A stretch of 64,000 nucleotides of DNA. Origin: Marivirga aurantiaca (GTDB taxonomy: Bacteria; Bacteroidota; Bacteroidia; Cytophagales; Cyclobacteriaceae). The notes beneath the pieces were generated by a model, which ran no database searches, was not told the DNA's origin, and worked only from the letters and a program-made list of their open reading frames with translations. The position numbers and the translations under genes are program-made. The stretch spans positions 682,001 through 746,000 of the forward strand of contig NZ_JAEQBW010000001.1 of the NCBI RefSeq assembly GCF_016679925.1. The letters are read 5' to 3'. The first letter of the stretch is position 1. Every line of letters begins with the position of its first letter. This document shows positions 63,570 through 64,000 of this stretch, in pieces.

Positions 63570-64000
63570 TTATTTCATTTGGTCTATCATTTCCTCAGAA
63601 ATACCTGTGAAGGAATAACCACCATCATGGAAAAGATTTTGCATGGTAACCATACGTGTGAAATCAGAAAACATCATGATAATATAATTGGCACAATCTT
63701 CGGCAGTGGCATTGCCTAATGGTGACATTTTTTCTGCGAAATTGAAAAATGAGTCAAATCCACTGATTCCTGATCCTGCTGTAGTAGGTGTGGGAGACTG
63801 GGAAATAGTATTTACCCTTACATTTTTAGTAGTTCCGAAGCGGTAACCGTAACTTCTTGCAATGGATTCTAATAATGCTTTTGCATCAGCCATGTCGTTG
63901 TAAAACGGATACGTTCTTTGAGCAGCTATGTAAGACAAGCCAACAATAGACCCCCATTCGTTAACTACTTCCATTTTATCAGCTACCTGCATCATTTTAT
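63570..64000 (-). CDS. fabI: Enoyl-ACP reductase FabI, C-terminal part, cut by right window edge
   Basis: FabI reduces enoyl-ACP in fatty-acid elongation. The visible 143 codons cover the second half of the enzyme. The active-site pattern SYIAAQRTYPFYNDMADAKA holds the Tyr-x6-Lys catalytic pair, and VRVNTISQSPTPTTAGSGIS and LFHDGGYSFTGIS follow as in FabI. The frame is open through the right edge, so the N-terminal Rossmann part lies outside the window. An ATG at 63995 is internal and should not be taken as the start. Confidence 0.92.
   Translation of the reverse strand, partial: KMMQVADKMEVVNEWGSIVGLSYIAAQRTYPFYNDMADAKALLESIARSYGYRFGTTKNVRVNTISQSPTPTTAGSGISGFDSFFNFAEKMSPLGNATAEDCANYIIMMFSDFTRMVTMQNLFHDGGYSFTGISEEMIDQMK

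Overview
The window looks like chromosome of a Bacteroidota bacterium, most likely from the Cytophagales or a related group. The support is an AT-rich sequence, Bacteroidota-type -7 promoter elements (TAnnTTTG) before gyrB, tgt and a glycosyltransferase gene, weak Shine-Dalgarno signals, a sigma/FecR/TonB-receptor trio, carboxypeptidase-regulatory-like domains, and housekeeping proteins with the sequence style of that phylum. No rRNA, tRNA, CRISPR array, prophage or intact transposase was found. The genus cannot be fixed by eye.

Layout. Positions 1-7.9 kb hold mostly housekeeping genes: a coiled-coil protein cut by the left edge, two methyltransferases, apaG, ung, a leucine-rich-repeat protein, gyrB and an SH3-like lipoprotein. 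From 8.1 to 37.8 kb lies a large block for anaerobic nitrogen-oxide metabolism. It contains an FNR-like regulator, nirK (copper nitrite reductase with a fused cytochrome c), a NirV-like protein, a SCO copper chaperone, an OsmC protein, the NO-stress repair protein RIC/YtfE, nadA-nadB, a hemerythrin, an NsrR-like Rrf2 regulator with queD, the anaerobic ribonucleotide reductase (nrdD, a separate 57-residue glycyl-radical protein, nrdG), the ammonifying nitrite reductase nrfHA with a porin and a CcsBA/NrfI-type cytochrome synthase, and on the other strand norC-norB-norQ-norD-(hemerythrin/PAS)-norE-norF-lipoprotein. A 603-residue flavin-barrel-like protein with several cysteines is divergent from norC.

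From 37.9 to 46 kb there is a TonB receptor with its FecR and ECF sigma factor, then an esterase-like hydrolase, a GNAT enzyme, two small membrane proteins and a PadR regulator. From 46 kb to the right edge are ppk1, a DUF4139 protein, yidC, pyrG, rsmG, an ECF sigma factor, a glycosyltransferase, tgt, an LptF/LptG-type permease, an EamA transporter, a secreted protein, ispE and the end of fabI.

How it fits together. The cell appears able to send nitrite to NO and N2O (NirK, NorBC) or to ammonium (NrfHA). NO detoxification, iron-sulfur repair and oxygen-independent DNA precursor synthesis are encoded alongside. A recurrent operator-like sequence (AAAGGAT-N6-RTCCGAA) lies before nirK, ric, the queD-rrf2 pair and nrdD, and in weaker form before norC. 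It therefore probably ties the block together under the NsrR-like Rrf2 protein or the FNR-like protein. The most unusual items are the free-standing glycyl-radical subunit of NrdD, this shared operator, the flavin-barrel/cysteine protein beside nor, and a pair of MITE-like 90-bp repeats.
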